In this document: in pieces, positions 1 through 12,200 of the stretch
Numbering within the stretch: position 1 is the first letter of the stretch
How the letters are laid out: every line of letters starts with the position of its first letter
From: Apophysomyces variabilis
Lineage: Eukaryota > Mucoromycota > Mucoromycetes > Mucorales > Mucoraceae
Direction: 5' to 3'
NCBI GenBank assembly: GCA_002749535.1
Contig: MZZL01000396.1
Coordinates: 225,144 to 289,143 of the forward strand
DNA length: 64,000 nucleotides
Program-made: the position numbers and the translations under genes
Notes under the pieces: model-generated
The model's database searches: none
Told to the model about the DNA's origin: nothing
What the model saw: the letters and a program-made list of their open reading frames with translations, nothing else

Positions 1-1
1 A

Positions 2-423
2 CAAGAGATGATATTGAAAGACGTGAAATCCATCGACTTGACGTCTTTTCCATCACCACCTCAACGCTCGAAAGTATATTCGTCTACATCTGCTTCTTAT
101 TCGGCCACTGGCTTAGCCTCCATAAAAGCATATGCAGCGGATCCGCCAGCGACCACGGAAACAACAACATCCTTACGACGATCCAAAACCGCTCCTAGTA
201 AGAGAGACAAATACGGAGAACATGAGCCTCCACAAGTCGTCTACGTAAATAAGAATACAAGCACAGGTAAGTTCAATTCAAAGATAGTACATCATACAGC
301 AGATCTTAATTAGCTATATTTCACTTAGCAAAACTAAATACGAAAAAGGCTGGTCGCTGGAAATCCATCAAGCGGGTTGCATCAACGAGCGAAGAACCCA
401 GAATAGACGATGTTAAAATTTAG
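2..423 (+). CDS. 3' end of an unidentified protein gene (5' end outside window)
   Basis: The frame is open from the first bases. It carries a Ser/Thr/Lys-rich stretch and is interrupted by one intron at 267-328 (GTAAGT...TTAG). Removing the intron joins the frame cleanly into a last exon at 329-423 that ends ...DDVKI and TAG. The tail is basic (KKAGRWKSIKRVAS), which could mean a nuclear or membrane-proximal cytosolic end, but no domain is visible. The methionine at position 8 is probably internal, because the frame continues to the window edge. The good splice signals and continued frame support a real gene. Its function is unknown to me. Confidence 0.55.
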
Positions 424-1192
424 AAAAGAGAAAAAAAAATGGGCAAACATCACTTCTACACTCCTATACACCCACAAATACGCAAAATATTGCTCTTCCC
501 GTCTCTTCTCCCTATTTTTCAGACCATGTATTTCTAGTTTTTTTCTATTTTTCTGTTATTACTATTTGTTATTGTTATCATTATCGTTATTTCTTACCTT
601 CTTTGCGTCTTTTTTACTTTTTCATTGTATATCCTGCTGCAATTTAATGAATGCCATCCCTGCATATTGATGATTTGGTGTTGTTGCATCTCGAAAAATC
701 TTTGCAAAAAAAAAAATTCAGTTCCGGTCTCTTTTGTATTTGTTGGAGAAAGTCCACTATGACTGTATACATTTTATGGATTTTTTTTGTTTTGGCTTAT
801 CAGCTATTGTTTCAGGCATCAAGCGATTCACAGTTTTCTCATTGAGTATACTAGCTTTTTTATTTTTACATAAAATACGATAATCACGGATTCAAGATAA
901 AGCAAATAGAGTTTATACAATCTACAAGGTCAAAGTAGAATGGGTCTCATCAGATAAGTAGAAGGGCGACGGAGTGATAGAACAAGAGAAATAGGACATA
1001 GCAAAACAAACTTTTAACTCACTGCTCGTCTGCTAATAGATGGCAAATTTTCTTATTTTCTTCGATTTGCTCTCACTAGAATGCAATAGTCTTTCGTAAG
1101 TGAGAGCTTGCTTTAAACAGCCCCGGTCTTGGGCTTTTCTTCTGCTTCATCTCCCTATTTAGACATAAACAGAATAGCATGTATCCATTGTT
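424..1192. other. AT-rich non-coding stretch
   Basis: T-rich DNA follows the upstream stop codon, with pyrimidine runs around 535-620. The short ORFs here are low-complexity (Phe/Leu/Ser-rich) and look like translated T-runs. I see no gene, RNA or repeat boundary before the transposase relic. Confidence 0.5.
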
Positions 1193-1443
1193 GCTGTGGA
1201 TACGGCGTCATAATGAATGACGCACCAATACATACCCCAGGTAGACTTCGCGAACTTATCGAGATCAGAAAGTACAGATGTCTATACTTTACTTCGTCAT
1301 CCTCCATTTTTAAAATCCTACTGAAGAATTCTAGGCAAAAGTAACAGAAGGCATTAGAAGAAACACACTGAAAGCAGATGGCTGGCTTAACAGATTGAAT
1401 TTGCGAGTCAGTGAAATAAAATGACAGGATCAAATAGTCAAGC
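1193..1443 (+). pseudogene. Degraded Tc1/mariner-type (DDE_3) transposase C-terminus
   Basis: The frame at 1210-1310 encodes NDAPIHTP followed by LRELIE and YRCLYF. This matches the second catalytic-Asp block of the better preserved transposase at 14341-15738 (DNAPIHTP, VRELIE, YKCLYL). After a frame shift, NPTEEF, a TAG at 1332-1334, and AKVTEGIRRNTLKADGWL match the next part of the same protein. This copy has N in place of the first D of the DNAPIHTP block, at least one frameshift and a nonsense codon, so it cannot be functional. It is clearly diverged from the 14-kb copy and therefore looks like an older insertion. Confidence 0.75.
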
Positions 1444-1801
1444 ATGGTTCAAACAAGCGATGTCGTTTCTTGCTCGCTGTAAAAATGAAGAAAAGAAACC
1501 TTTTGAAGCGTCGTTCATCAAAAGTTAGATTTAGTCAAACGAGATGCTCCCATCTCCGAATTTATTGTGGTGACCCAAATAGGTTTTCTTAATAAAGCAT
1601 AGCTTTCGCATAATCCAGTTCAAGTAAACAATAAAATAGATAAAACAAGAAAGGTTTATTCAGATCAATTACTGCGCTCCAGACAGTACATATATGCCAT
1701 AATAAAACAAACAAAAGGAAAAAAAAAGATTAAGACACTTTTCATAACTCATATCACCTTGTTTACCTTCTTCATGACAACACTTCTTGTTAACAAAAAT
1801 T
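1444..1801. other. Non-coding spacer
   Basis: AT-rich sequence lies between the transposase relic and the tandem repeat. I see no ORF with coding character and no clear regulatory signal. Confidence 0.4.
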
Positions 1802-2108
1802 GTCCTTGTAGAGCTTGTCGAATAGACACGACCCATAAGCAAAATGCAAGCAGGAAGGAAATATTCAACAACTACGCAAAACGGGGGGATGGGGGGCCAT
1901 AAACATGGGTAAGCCCACATCGTAAGCCCGGATCGCGCGCAATACTTGGACAATAACAAAACCCGTCCTTGTAGAGCTTGCCAAACAGACACGACCCATA
2001 AGCAAAATGCAAGCAGGAAGGAAATGTTTGACAACTACGCAAAACGGGGGGACGGGGGTCCATAAACAAGGATAAGCCCACATCGTAAGCCCGCATCGCG
2101 CGCAATAC
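1802..2108. repeat. Two-copy tandem repeat, period 163 bp
   Basis: GTCCTTGTAGAGCTTG begins at 1802 and again at 1965. The two units then match closely through shared blocks such as CGACCCATAAGCAAAATGC, CAACTACGCAAAACGGGGGG and GCCCACATCGTAAGCCC, ending in GATCGCGCGCAATAC or its near equivalent. A G-run (GGGGGGATGGGGGG in copy 1) sits in the middle of each unit. The period is not a multiple of three and the minus-strand ORFs change frame between copies, so this is probably not coding. Divergence is a few percent. Origin unknown; it could be part of a larger dispersed repeat. Confidence 0.85.
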
Positions 2109-2432
2109 AAGAGACAAGATTCCGAAGGAAGACGCCACGTACCGTTCGATCGCAAGAACATAAATCACAATTGCATTGTTAAATACTCAGTAAATGAGCA
2201 TGAACATGGTAAAAGCAAGATTCGAACGTAACCCAAGTAAAATGATGCATTCGTCATATTTTCATACCAATACAGCGTACAGCACAAATGTAAATGTTGC
2301 TTACAATCTGTGACCATGAAAGCAATCGCAAGTTTGAAACGAATTTGCCTGGATACAACGTCATCGTCGGAGTTGGTTTATAGGAGTGCATGAAACTTCT
2401 GCGAGTGGTTTCCGTAACAGAAAATCACCATA

Positions 2433-4580
2433 ATGGATTCGGAAGAAACTCTGATACAAAATGGTAATGCTCGACTTGACGATCAATTTATCAGTTATAA
2501 CACTTGTATTCACTATCTGAAAGAAATTACCAAATATTTACAGCATTGCTATCGTCGACAAGAGCCTGCGAAGCTATCCCGATTCATTGGAAGGAATACG
2601 AAATTAATCCTCCAGACGTTACCTAACATATCTTCAGAAGAGGGTTTAATGCGACAGTGGCCAGCGCGTTTTGTTAGTGCTGCGAAAACTCTGCAATTCC
2701 CTGCCGGTGCGTGGGAAAACGATTCTGGACGTGTAGACTGGAATACTTTGGCAGCAAAAAAAATGGAAATCGAAAGTCAGCGGCGGGAAAAGACCTTGGG
2801 AGCCAAGCGTAAACGCAAGACAGTAGAATTATTTGAGCGAGAGCATGAGTATGTCGGAGAGGAGCTAGAGAACTTGCAGATGGACTATTATGCCCCTGAA
2901 CTATCGGATAAAAGAGGAAGACAAGTACGGATAATGACATTCTAATATAAGCTGAAATTGTTTGATCAGAGAATCCGTGACGAAATAGCCGATTTTTTCG
3001 ATCCAAATTCGCCTGTTACAAATGTGGAATCTCTACCTACTGCAGAAGAACCGGAAAACTTTGAGCCATCTGATGAATCCCTTCAACCAACAGCTGATAC
3101 ACAAGGTAAGTAAATGTCGATACGTCAGTCAGCGAGCAATTGACCAGCCACAGAAACGTCTACTTGGCAAACTTTGTTGTGCAAATATGAAGAAGCCTAT
3201 AAGGCAATGGATGATGCACGGAAATGGCGATTATCTACAGGAAAGGTAGTTGAAGACGCTGTCTACGAATTCGGCAGGCGTTGCACTGAAGAACAGTAAG
3301 TATACAATTTTCTAATGTAATTGCTACTAATTATCCTACCAGTCTTTCACATTCCTTTGTGATCGATATTTCGGATCCCTCGTATGTCACTTCTGGAACT
3401 TTCAGCCAACTTGAAATGGATGAAATAGGACAAACGAACCCAAAGCCTACCCCGGAGATGCCAGAGGATTTATATTCATACATTCAAACATATCGAAAGG
3501 TTAGTAGACAAAATATCTTGTGGTAAAGCTATTCTAAACCGAATGGGTCTCCTAGAACAATTTAAGTGATTTAAGGCGTGTCATTTTTTCCACGCAAACC
3601 TGGGATCAAAACTTTGACCGTAGAACCCACTTCGACCATGATTGGATCCGACAGACCGTTTACAACCTGTAAGCCGTATGATATTATTGATTGCTGTATC
3701 GAAATTATTCACATAGGAATCTCAAGTGTGACAGAATACGAAGCAGAGAACTTTATGCGACCTCATTTGGAACAATGGTACAATATACATATTTGGCGAT
3801 TGTTTGACAAATGCTTTGAGATTATTCCAAATATCGAGATTGCGAGGTATAGTCTGGTGACGTTTTATTAATTTGCAATTATGCTAATTAACCTTACTAA
3901 CAGAGGCGAATCATCGAGTCAGGCTTCCGGAGAACGCAAAAATAAGAATAGGACGGTTCCTGGTGTGACGAAGATACGGCGTCAACTTATTGGGCGTCGC
4001 ATTGACTTTGCCATTAGGAAACATCTGATTGAGTTCGGCTGCGGAGAGGTTGGTCGTTGTGTAAGCAATGGTGAGAACACCACCAAACTTCTGATAGAGC
4101 GGGGGCTTAAAGCTCCAAAGATTATGCGTGACATGTTTATCTCTCTGTCGAATTTGGTTGGCAACAATGAGCGTGTTCTCCGTTCATTAGAAACGGTTGC
4201 GTTAATACACAAAGGTAAGATTGTCAAAAATTTATCTTCTTACACATCCACTGACACACATCGTTTGTGCAGAACTTGAGGTCACTATGCTTCGCCTTGA
4301 CTCGCCTTGCGGGTATATGTGCCGTGTGGTGCGAACTGGAATAAAAACGATACCCCGAGATGTAGGACAGTTCCCTAAGGTACTAGCAGTAATAGTCATG
4401 GCGTGGACAACCAGAGAAATTGTTCTCCGTACAATATCAGCCGTCGAATGCTGTGACGACGATGAAGACGATCTCCGTTCATGTTGTCGACCTGAGTCAT
4501 CAACCCTACCTGTTACATCCAAGATCAAACTCCCTGACACAAACACCAGCCCAAACAACGATAAAGAGCGTGTGAAATGA
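2433..4580 (+). CDS. Spliced 600-residue protein of unknown function, possibly lineage-specific
   Basis: Eight exons splice in frame: 2433-2924, 2952-3105, 3148-3295, 3343-3499, 3556-3668, 3727-3846, 3904-4214 and 4273-4580. The total is 1803 nt, giving 600 aa. No domain is recognisable. Visible features are a Lys/Arg-rich patch near residue 125 (KRKRK), an acidic middle segment with PTAEEPENFEP, a basic KIRRQLIGRR segment, and an acidic cluster followed by a Ser/Thr/Pro-rich tail. It looks soluble, and possibly nuclear given the basic patches. The first intron is unusual. Only 27 nt (2925-2951) need be removed to skip an in-frame TAA at 2943-2945, so this is either an exceptionally small intron or a nonsense mutation. 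The other introns are 42-68 nt with good GT-AG ends. The exon structure supports a real gene. Confidence 0.65.
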
Positions 4581-6056
4581 AGCAGCTTTTGTTGAACATT
4601 TACTGTATGCTAGAGGCATTGGAAAGAACTTCACGTACCGTTTCTTTATATCTGTAACAATACCTTATTTTATTTGTGGTCAAGCAAGTCGTGCTGCCCG
4701 GAATATTGATCGAAAACTTGAAAATAGGGTTCTAATTATTTAATAAAAATGCAAGGAGCTATAATAGAAGATGAATAACTTAAGAATGAGTGCATTTGAG
4801 TACTGCTGAAGATTTGTGATAGGTAAACGTTAGATTTGCCTTTCCGACAGGCATAAGGAAGCTCTTTAAAGCTGCAAGGTTACAAGGATAGGATCACATC
4901 TAAGTTGCCTGCTGTGTCAGATGGCGAAATTAGTGTACTGTGTACCCAACAGTTTTGTTTTGTTTTTTTATTGTGTAGGATAATAATAGTTTCAGTACTT
5001 GTTGGCTGCCAAGCTTTATGTTATTGCGCTATTTGATATCGACTGTATACACCATTTCCTAAGGTGAGATCGCATCTTCTCAACATTATAATGTAAAATA
5101 TGAAGAAAACGAAACCTGGAGATGACAATAATCATGAAAATAGTGTTCTAGTCACACACCAACCTCTTTATCCTAGTGTCTATCTACTCGTCGTGTAATC
5201 AATTTGATCTGCTCTTTCCTCATTGACCTCTGCTGTCGCTGGCTGAAAGAAATCCGTCATTTTCATACCCTCCTTTTCCTTTTTCTTCAGCTTTTTTCCT
5301 CGGCTTTTTCCCTATGTAGCCGTTGGGATAGTTTATCCTTTCCCTGTGTATTTCCTTATCAGAGCACATTTTTATCCCATCTGATACCGTACGAAATCTT
5401 TCCTTCAAAACTTGACCGTTCCTCTTCACTTCCTTCACGCGTCTTGAGTATCTTAAAGTCATTCACTTCATGATGACTGTTTGTTTCTATAGAATCAGCT
5501 GGCACGAAGATTCCGACAACTCTAGTTTGTCTTCAGGAGATTTTCTGGCGTTTAGTAAGTGGTGCCATAGCGCGTAATTAAGTAAATGAAAAGGAAACGA
5601 AAAACAGACGCCTCTTCAGAATTTCGAACAGCATTCAAGCGGCGCGACCATATATTGTACGCTATCTATCGCAAGTTAGGCAACCTCTAAAAGCTTCATA
5701 TTCCAAGACCTGGCCGGGATGTATTTTTTCTGCTTAAATTTAGAATATCCGAAGAAGTTCAAGGTGTATGAACTGTTGATAATTTCAATATTTTTACAAT
5801 CTGTTTCATCATATATGTTTATTGATATTTTTTCAATATATCTGAACATCTAGAAGGGAAAAAAAAAAAAGGTGATCTAGACTTTTTTGATTGTTTATGG
5901 GTTTTTTATAGCTTCGGAGTTTGTAATTCTTAACGGTCTAGATGCTACCATAGCTTTGATTAGGTTCCAGCAAAGGACCGAGAAGAACCGAACTGTGCGG
6001 AGCCCTATTTCTGCACTTTGTGGGGTAAACGCTATGCTGCTTGTACGAGTAAAAGA
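4581..6056. other. Intergenic, no gene seen
   Basis: AT-rich sequence follows the upstream stop. A T/C-rich stretch at 5210-5470 gives overlapping Ser/Phe/Leu-rich ORFs on both strands that look non-coding. An A-run lies near 5860. No RNA gene or repeat was recognised. Confidence 0.4.
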
Positions 6057-7343
6057 CTAGAGTTTGAGTATATTATTGATATTGCATCTAAACTCTGCTT
6101 TGACCATGCACCATATTTCCAGTCGTCGTTGATCCGGTATTTTCTTTGCTTGACCCCGGAGCAATAGGTCGCAATAGGCAACATATCCTGCATATCCCTC
6201 CATCGGAACGTAGCCTTGACTTTCTAAGAGCACAAAAACAAAAGATATGATGATGATGTTCATTTAAGGAAACATGTTCCTTTGTCTTTATGTGATAGAT
6301 TCACCAAGCAGTATTGGCGGAAATCTAAGAGAGTAGCTGAAACATGCGCAATTAAGAAAATTGCAACGCACGGTCCGATAACGACCATTCTGAGTTTGAT
6401 TTGTTCAGGTTCCGTTAAGAAACAGTCGCATGATGATGATGGCCAGTCGCTTTCAAAGGAAAAATGTGGGCCTGCAATAAAAGTCCAAATGATTCTATGA
6501 AAACATATAAAAATAAAGAAAAATTTGGTGTTCCATGGATATATACGACATCTAAGAGTAACCAATGTTATGCGGCATCCTCTGAAGATACCATGTCTTG
6601 TCCTGGTTAGCCATGCCATTGCTATAGGACCCTTCTCTCATGGTGTCCCATTCGCTTTTTGGGCGTGATAGATGAAGAAACTCGCGTTGATGATACACTT
6701 GCATTATATATCTGCAGCCATTAGCATATTTTATATCATTACTATGTTTCTGTTTTATTTCTTTGCTAAGGGTTTCATTTCTTTCTTTCTCTGCTGGGGT
6801 CATGGTGTGTGTATGTGTATGTGTTGATTCATGGTTTCTGGTTCGATAATCCCCAGATATAGAGGGGACAATTTGGGATGTACAGTACTTTATTTCCAAA
6901 ATTTAAAGTCGCATCTAGCAAATTCACTTGGCGCATTTTGGAAACTGGGCTTGACGCTAGCAAATTACATTAATTGTCGTGTTATAAGAATCCGAATTGA
7001 CCACTTTTACATACCTGTCATAAAACTGACGACGCCATACCCATCTCCCCGCCAAGTGAATGCAAGATGCATATATAAACTTCAGTTGGTGAGTAATAGA
7101 AGAAAAATAACAATAGTATTCAATGACACTTACTAAATATCGGGCGTAGAAGCCCTATCCACTTGACTCGTGGATTCTTTTCTGCTTTTTTGCTTGCTGC
7201 CTCTCAGATCGCCTTAAAGGAGCTCGGGACGATTCTGCTCTTTCCTCTTCTCGTCGGCTGATTCGTCTGCGAGACCTGGGTGGTTCAACCATAGTCTCGG
7301 TTTGACTGGCTCTTGTTCGACGTCGTGCGGTTGGGGTTATCAT
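6057..7343 (-). other. Possible multi-exon minus-strand gene or its relic, unresolved
   Basis: Several minus-strand blocks have protein-like composition. One spans 6899-6552 and ends ...QDKTWYLQRMPHN. One spans 6619-6260 and contains FESDWPSSSCDCFLTEPEQ. One spans 6263-6057. An Arg/Glu-rich block lies at 7343-7155. Plausible splice signals exist. Joining ATTG before a GTTACT donor to GCCCAC after a TTGCAG acceptor keeps the frame between the first two blocks. A clear GTATGT donor also occurs near 7015 on the minus strand. I could not build a complete model or recognise a domain. It may be a decayed gene. Confidence 0.2.
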
Positions 7344-8572
7344 GTTCTCTTAATTTTTATAGATACCTATTGTCTGCTGAAGTCTTCTACAGTCTTCTTC
7401 TTTCATACGGTTTGAAAGTTCGTCTGCATCACTCCCGGTAAAAGACTATATTGGTATGTCTTCGAATAGAGTACGTAAAAGTTGCATCATCTTGGGGTGC
7501 ATCCGAACAAAACTTTACATAGTTTATGCCATTTCCATTTCATTGTACAATGGATTTGCATGGAACGTTACATAGATATTACATGTGTGGATATAGTTTA
7601 TAACTCTGTTTACTGTTCCCATCAATAGTACCTCAATGTCTATCTTGATTCAAAAATTATGTCATGCTTACAGAAAATGAGGGGAAAAGAACGAAAATGA
7701 CATGTGAAGGAAAATAAACAAGTGGGTGACATGCTTTCCATTAGCGGTTTTTCTGCTAGATAACCGGAATAATAATTGAAATTCATAACTGGATCGTATT
7801 CACAGCAGTAAAAATGCAAGAATACACAATGTACCCTTTATTGATCTTATTGCAAGTAGGACATCCTGACAACTCGCAATGTATCTCAAGTTCTGATATT
7901 AAAAGGTCGATTTCCTTATGGATAGTTTGTTACGAGCATTAGATATGTCATTATTCTAGCTTATAGACTCTGGATGCGTCCTATAGAGGTTTGTAAATTG
8001 TTTTCTTTTTCGAGCTAAGTGAATGACATTGAGTTTCAACCTAGCACTATCTAGTTTCTTGGGTTTATTCAGTGGTTCAAATGAGCGCAAAAGTAAGAAT
8101 TGTGTCCGCCCGGGCTAGATCAATCTGATAAAAGTTGAGGGGGGATGGAAAAATATCGGGGAAGGGTGTGAGTATCAAAAAAGCCTTTTTGCAAGGAAGA
8201 AGCGGGCGACAGCAGGCCGGACAAGGACCCTGATGCGAAGGATAGGTTTTGAGGAGATATCGATATGTATTAGGCATGTGGATTGAATGGGCGGGTTGTA
8301 TTAGAGGAAATAGATTCAACAGACTTGGGCATTTAGGAAAACTTGAGCCAATCATCTCAAGAAGTGAAGCGTTGTGTTGTTTGAGCCTACTAATTTCAGC
8401 CTTGGCAGCAGCGGGTTCTGCTTTTGACTGTTTAACAGTGGGCATGGGAGAACTCAAGGATGTAGATGCACTTTTTAATTCCACTGGACTGCGACTTCGT
8501 TTTTCATAGTTTGCGAAATTATTTTCTCTCTATAAGTATACGTTTAAAATTTGTTGGTTTTATTTAACGTCT
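7344..8572. other. Intergenic, only weak ORFs
   Basis: No gene is supported. A minus-strand ORF at 8077-8484 has a short helical stretch (EISRLKQHNASLLEMIGSS) that could belong to an exon, but the rest is unlike protein and no splice partners were found. Confidence 0.3.
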
Positions 8573-8771
8573 CTATTTGAACACAGCATCTGTGACAGAC
8601 ACATTTGCTCGAGGCAGCTCAATTAGAGGGTGAATGTACAGACAAGAGAAAAGCATGCTAACTACGACGACGGACGACAATGATAGAACAATTTTAGCCA
8701 GAGGTGGATTTGATTTAAGACACAGGTAGGGAAGCGACCACGGGAATAGCTGATTTTGCATAACACGGCAG
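8573..8771 (-). pseudogene. 3' part of a small membrane-protein ORF split by the Ty3 element
   Basis: Read on the minus strand, the flank immediately left of the LTR is an open frame ending at 8573. It has one strongly hydrophobic stretch (AKIVLSLSSVVVVSMLF), a likely membrane segment. When the element and one copy of the 4-bp target duplication are removed, this frame continues exactly in phase with the ORF beginning at 14243. This implies an interrupted ORF of about 106 residues. I do not recognise the protein. In-phase continuation across the insertion supports a pre-existing coding ORF, but the region is short enough for coincidence. Confidence 0.4.
8768..8771. repeat. Target-site duplication, left copy (GCAG)
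   Basis: GCAG directly precedes the left LTR and GCAG directly follows the right LTR at 14118-14121. This is the expected short duplication left by a retrotransposon integrase. A fifth base does not match, so the duplication is 4 bp. Confidence 0.8.
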
Positions 8772-9088
8772 TGTCGTGTCAATCCCGATCTGAAATAGTC
8801 CGCACAAGATCTTCAAGGATGATCGACGAGTCCAATGAATAAAATAAACGATAGATAAAAGGATGCCGTTTATTCTGTCTTGTCTGTCTAATATTTATAT
8901 CTTTTGATTCTAGCTACATTATGTAATCCTTGTCGGCAATGGGATGCAAAAGGAAACCAATTGAGAGCATTAAATCAAAGTCGATAACCGAGAGTACTTC
9001 TTGTAGTTCATGACATTTTTGGAAGAGGGCCGAAGATTACCATCTTAAGCTCTTGACCGTGATTGGTGGAACAGTTTGTGTTACGACA
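8772..9088 (-). repeat. 3' LTR of the Ty3/Gypsy element
   Basis: This is a 317-bp direct repeat of 13801-14117 at an offset of exactly 5029 bp. I found no difference on base-by-base reading. The ends are TGTCG and CGACA. In element orientation this is the downstream LTR, carrying the transcript's polyadenylation region. Confidence 0.97.
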
Positions 9089-9103
9089 ATATCCTCTCCC
9101 GAG
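9089..9103 (-). other. Polypurine tract for plus-strand priming
   Basis: On the minus strand CTCGGGAGAGGATAT lies directly inside the 3' LTR. A purine-rich run ending at the LTR edge is where RNase H-resistant RNA primes second-strand synthesis in LTR elements. Confidence 0.7.
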
Positions 9104-9204
9104 AATGTTGATCGACCTCGAGCAACCAGTAGTAATGTACGAAAGAAAGAAAAAATAACCAAGGTAAAACAACACAGGAATAGGGAAAAAGAAAAAAAAA
9201 AAAT

Positions 9205-12200
9205 TCAGGTTGTGTTGTCGGATGCATTGTGTGCGCGAGAGATCCGTGGAATATACCAAAATTTGTTGGCGGTCTTGTCTGTAACTGTAGCAGGGCGAAG
9301 GCGATCGGTGTGGACCCATGATGAGTAAGTCTTCCCTTGTACTTCTTGTAATTGATATGTGTCGGATTCCAGGTTGCGGTTTAGGACGGTGTATGGTCCC
9401 ATCCAAGAGAATTCTAGTCCCTTTTTGCTTTCGTGGCGTAACAGTACCAGGTCACCAACATTGAAGATTTGCGTCTCCGTTTTCATGGCGGTATCCCAGC
9501 GTTTTTTATCCGCTTCAGCATTCCTTCGAACCCGGATTTCAGCGGTTGTGCGTGCTTCTCTTAGTTTTCGTAGATACGTCAATGCGTCATCGGCAAGCAG
9601 TTCAGGGGCAGGCTCTTGTTCTGATACACGAATGAGAGGGTTACTGACGTCTCCAGGAATTTTCGGTTCACGGCCATAAGTTAGAAAGAATGGACTGAAG
9701 CCTGTAGTCCGATGTTTACGTATTCGGCAAGCCCATAGAGCGGTGTTGAGATACTTGTCCCAGTTGTGTACTTCGCCGTTTACATACTTCTTGAGCATCT
9801 TCTTTAGCGTTTGGTTTAATCTTTCACATTTCCCATTGGTGCGTGGGTGGAAGGCGGAAGTCAGAGTGTGGTTTGTCCTCAACAAATGAACGTAGTGTGC
9901 GACAACCTTCGACATAAAATTTGCGCCGCGATCCGTCAAGATTTCGTCTGGGCAACCAAAACGGAGTACAATTTCTTCATATATGAACTTGACAATTTCT
10001 CCTCCAGTTGCTTCAGGCACCGCACGGGCAATCGGCCAATTTGTGGAGTAATCCACGGCAACTAAGATCCAACGATTGCCGTTGTCTGTCTCTGGTAGTT
10101 CACCCACGAAGTCTAAGTGCCAACGGGAAAAGGCGGCAGGAACGTCCAGTAAATGCATTGGAGCCTTGTGCTGAAGTCGGTCTTCATTTGCAGACAACTG
10201 GCATTGAGGGCACGTCTTGAGCCAATTCTGGATGTCGCTTTGCATATCAGGCCACCACCAACGACGCTTCATTAAGTCAATCAATGTACTGCTTCCTGTA
10301 TGACCAAAACCTTTGTGAAAGTCTTCCACTAAATCAGCGCGCCGTGAGAACTGGACGTATCGATATTCTTGAGTGCTGTTCAGTTTTGGCCGATAATAAA
10401 TCATCTTGTCTCGCACAACAAAGTGTTGTTGATTCTTTTCCAGCTTGGTCCTTATGATGGTAGGCCAGGTGTCCGGATCTTGCACATAAAACCGCGGCCA
10501 GTCCTTGAGCGGGTCTTTAGTTTCATCAATGCTAATGGCAGTGTACAGGTATTTCGGTTCGATGCTTTCTAGGGCAGGCTCGCAGTTCACACCATCGACA
10601 CGGGAAAGGGCATCAGGCACTGTGTTCTCCACACCGGGCTTGTACTGAATATCAGGGTTGTACGATTCTAGTTCGTTGATCCAGCGTACCAAGCGAGGCG
10701 TTGGGGTTTTCTGGTCGCGCAGCCATTGCAGGGAGAGGTGATCCACATAGACTGTGTAATTTCGTTCAGCAGAGTCGATGAAACAGCGCCAAGTGCGTAG
10801 AGCGTGGAGCACACCAAGCAATTCCCTCTCCTGAGCCGGATATGCGCGTTCTGCCATGGAAAACTTCTTTGATTCATAAGCGATCGGGTGCCAATTGTCA
10901 TCATTGTCCGTTTGCAACAGAACTGCACCAATCCCATAGTCAGAAGCATCTGTTTCGATCCTGAAAGGTTTTGACATATTAGGTGTCTGTAGTACCGGTG
11001 CTTGGATGAGCTTGCTTTTGAGTAGGTCGAAACTGTGCTGGCATTGTTGGGTCCACTCAATGGGTCTCTGCTTGGCACCAGTCCCCTTCGTCAAATCAGT
11101 GATTGGTGTTGCAATAGTAGCAAACCCTGGAATAAATCGTCTATAGTGTTGAGCTAGACCGATAAATTGCCGCACTTCTTGCACATTTGTGGGAACCGGC
11201 CATTCCTGGATGGTCTTGACTTTTTGTTGGGATGGTAAGATCCCTTTACTTGACACCTGGAAACCCAAGAAATCCAATTCTGTTTTGGCAAAGGTACATT
11301 TCTTCTGGTTCACAATCAGCTTGGCTTCTTGTAGTTTCTTCAACACGTGCCGTACATGGATCTCATGTTCTTCTTTTGTCTTGCTGAAAACCAGGATATC
11401 GTCTAGGTAGACCAGGGCGAACTTGTCCAGACAGTCATGCAGAACGGAGTTCATCAAGCGTTGAAACGTGGGCGGAGCATTGGTGAGGCCAAATGGAAGT
11501 ACGAGGAACTCAAATTGGCCGTAGCGAGTGTTAAACGCCGTTTTCGGAACATCACTAGACTGTATTCTGACTTGATGATAACCAGACTTGAGATCCAGTG
11601 AAGAGAAATAACATGCACCTTGGAGCCGGTCAAGGCATTCGTCAATTCTTGGTAATGGGTGACTTTGCCGTATGGTAACTTTGTTCAGTGCTCGATAATC
11701 AACGCACATACGCATCTCCCCGTTTTTCTTCTTGACGAACAGGATCGGTGCACCCCATGGGGACGAACTTGGTTGAATATGACCCTTCTTTAACAGGTCT
11801 GCCAATTGTCGCTGTAATTCATCCAACTCGCGTGGGCTCATCTTATATGGTGGACGATTGATGGGAGCAGCTCCGTGTGTCTCGATTACATGCTGAACTT
11901 CACGTTCTGGAGGCAATCCTGTAACGTCTTCGCAGAACACATCCGGGAATTCAGACATAAGAGGCTTGATCCAGTTACCATCGACGTCCTTTTGATCCAT
12001 CAACCCTTGCGGATGTATCAAGAAACACTGGGCCTGCTCTTTCCGTAGAACTTTCTCGACTTGCTTAGCGGACAGAAGTAGATGAGCTGTTTCAGAGGAG
12101 CCCTTTGTGGATCCGGCTGGGTGGAGTACGTAGGTTTGCTGGTCATCCCGTATAGTCCATGTGCGTTCCGCCCAGTTTGGCAAAGGAGCCACTTGTTGGA

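Noticed and set aside
1669..2168. Three overlapping minus-strand ORFs of about 100-120 codons
   Set aside because: They lie in the 163-bp tandem repeat and change frame between copies, so they are not a protein.
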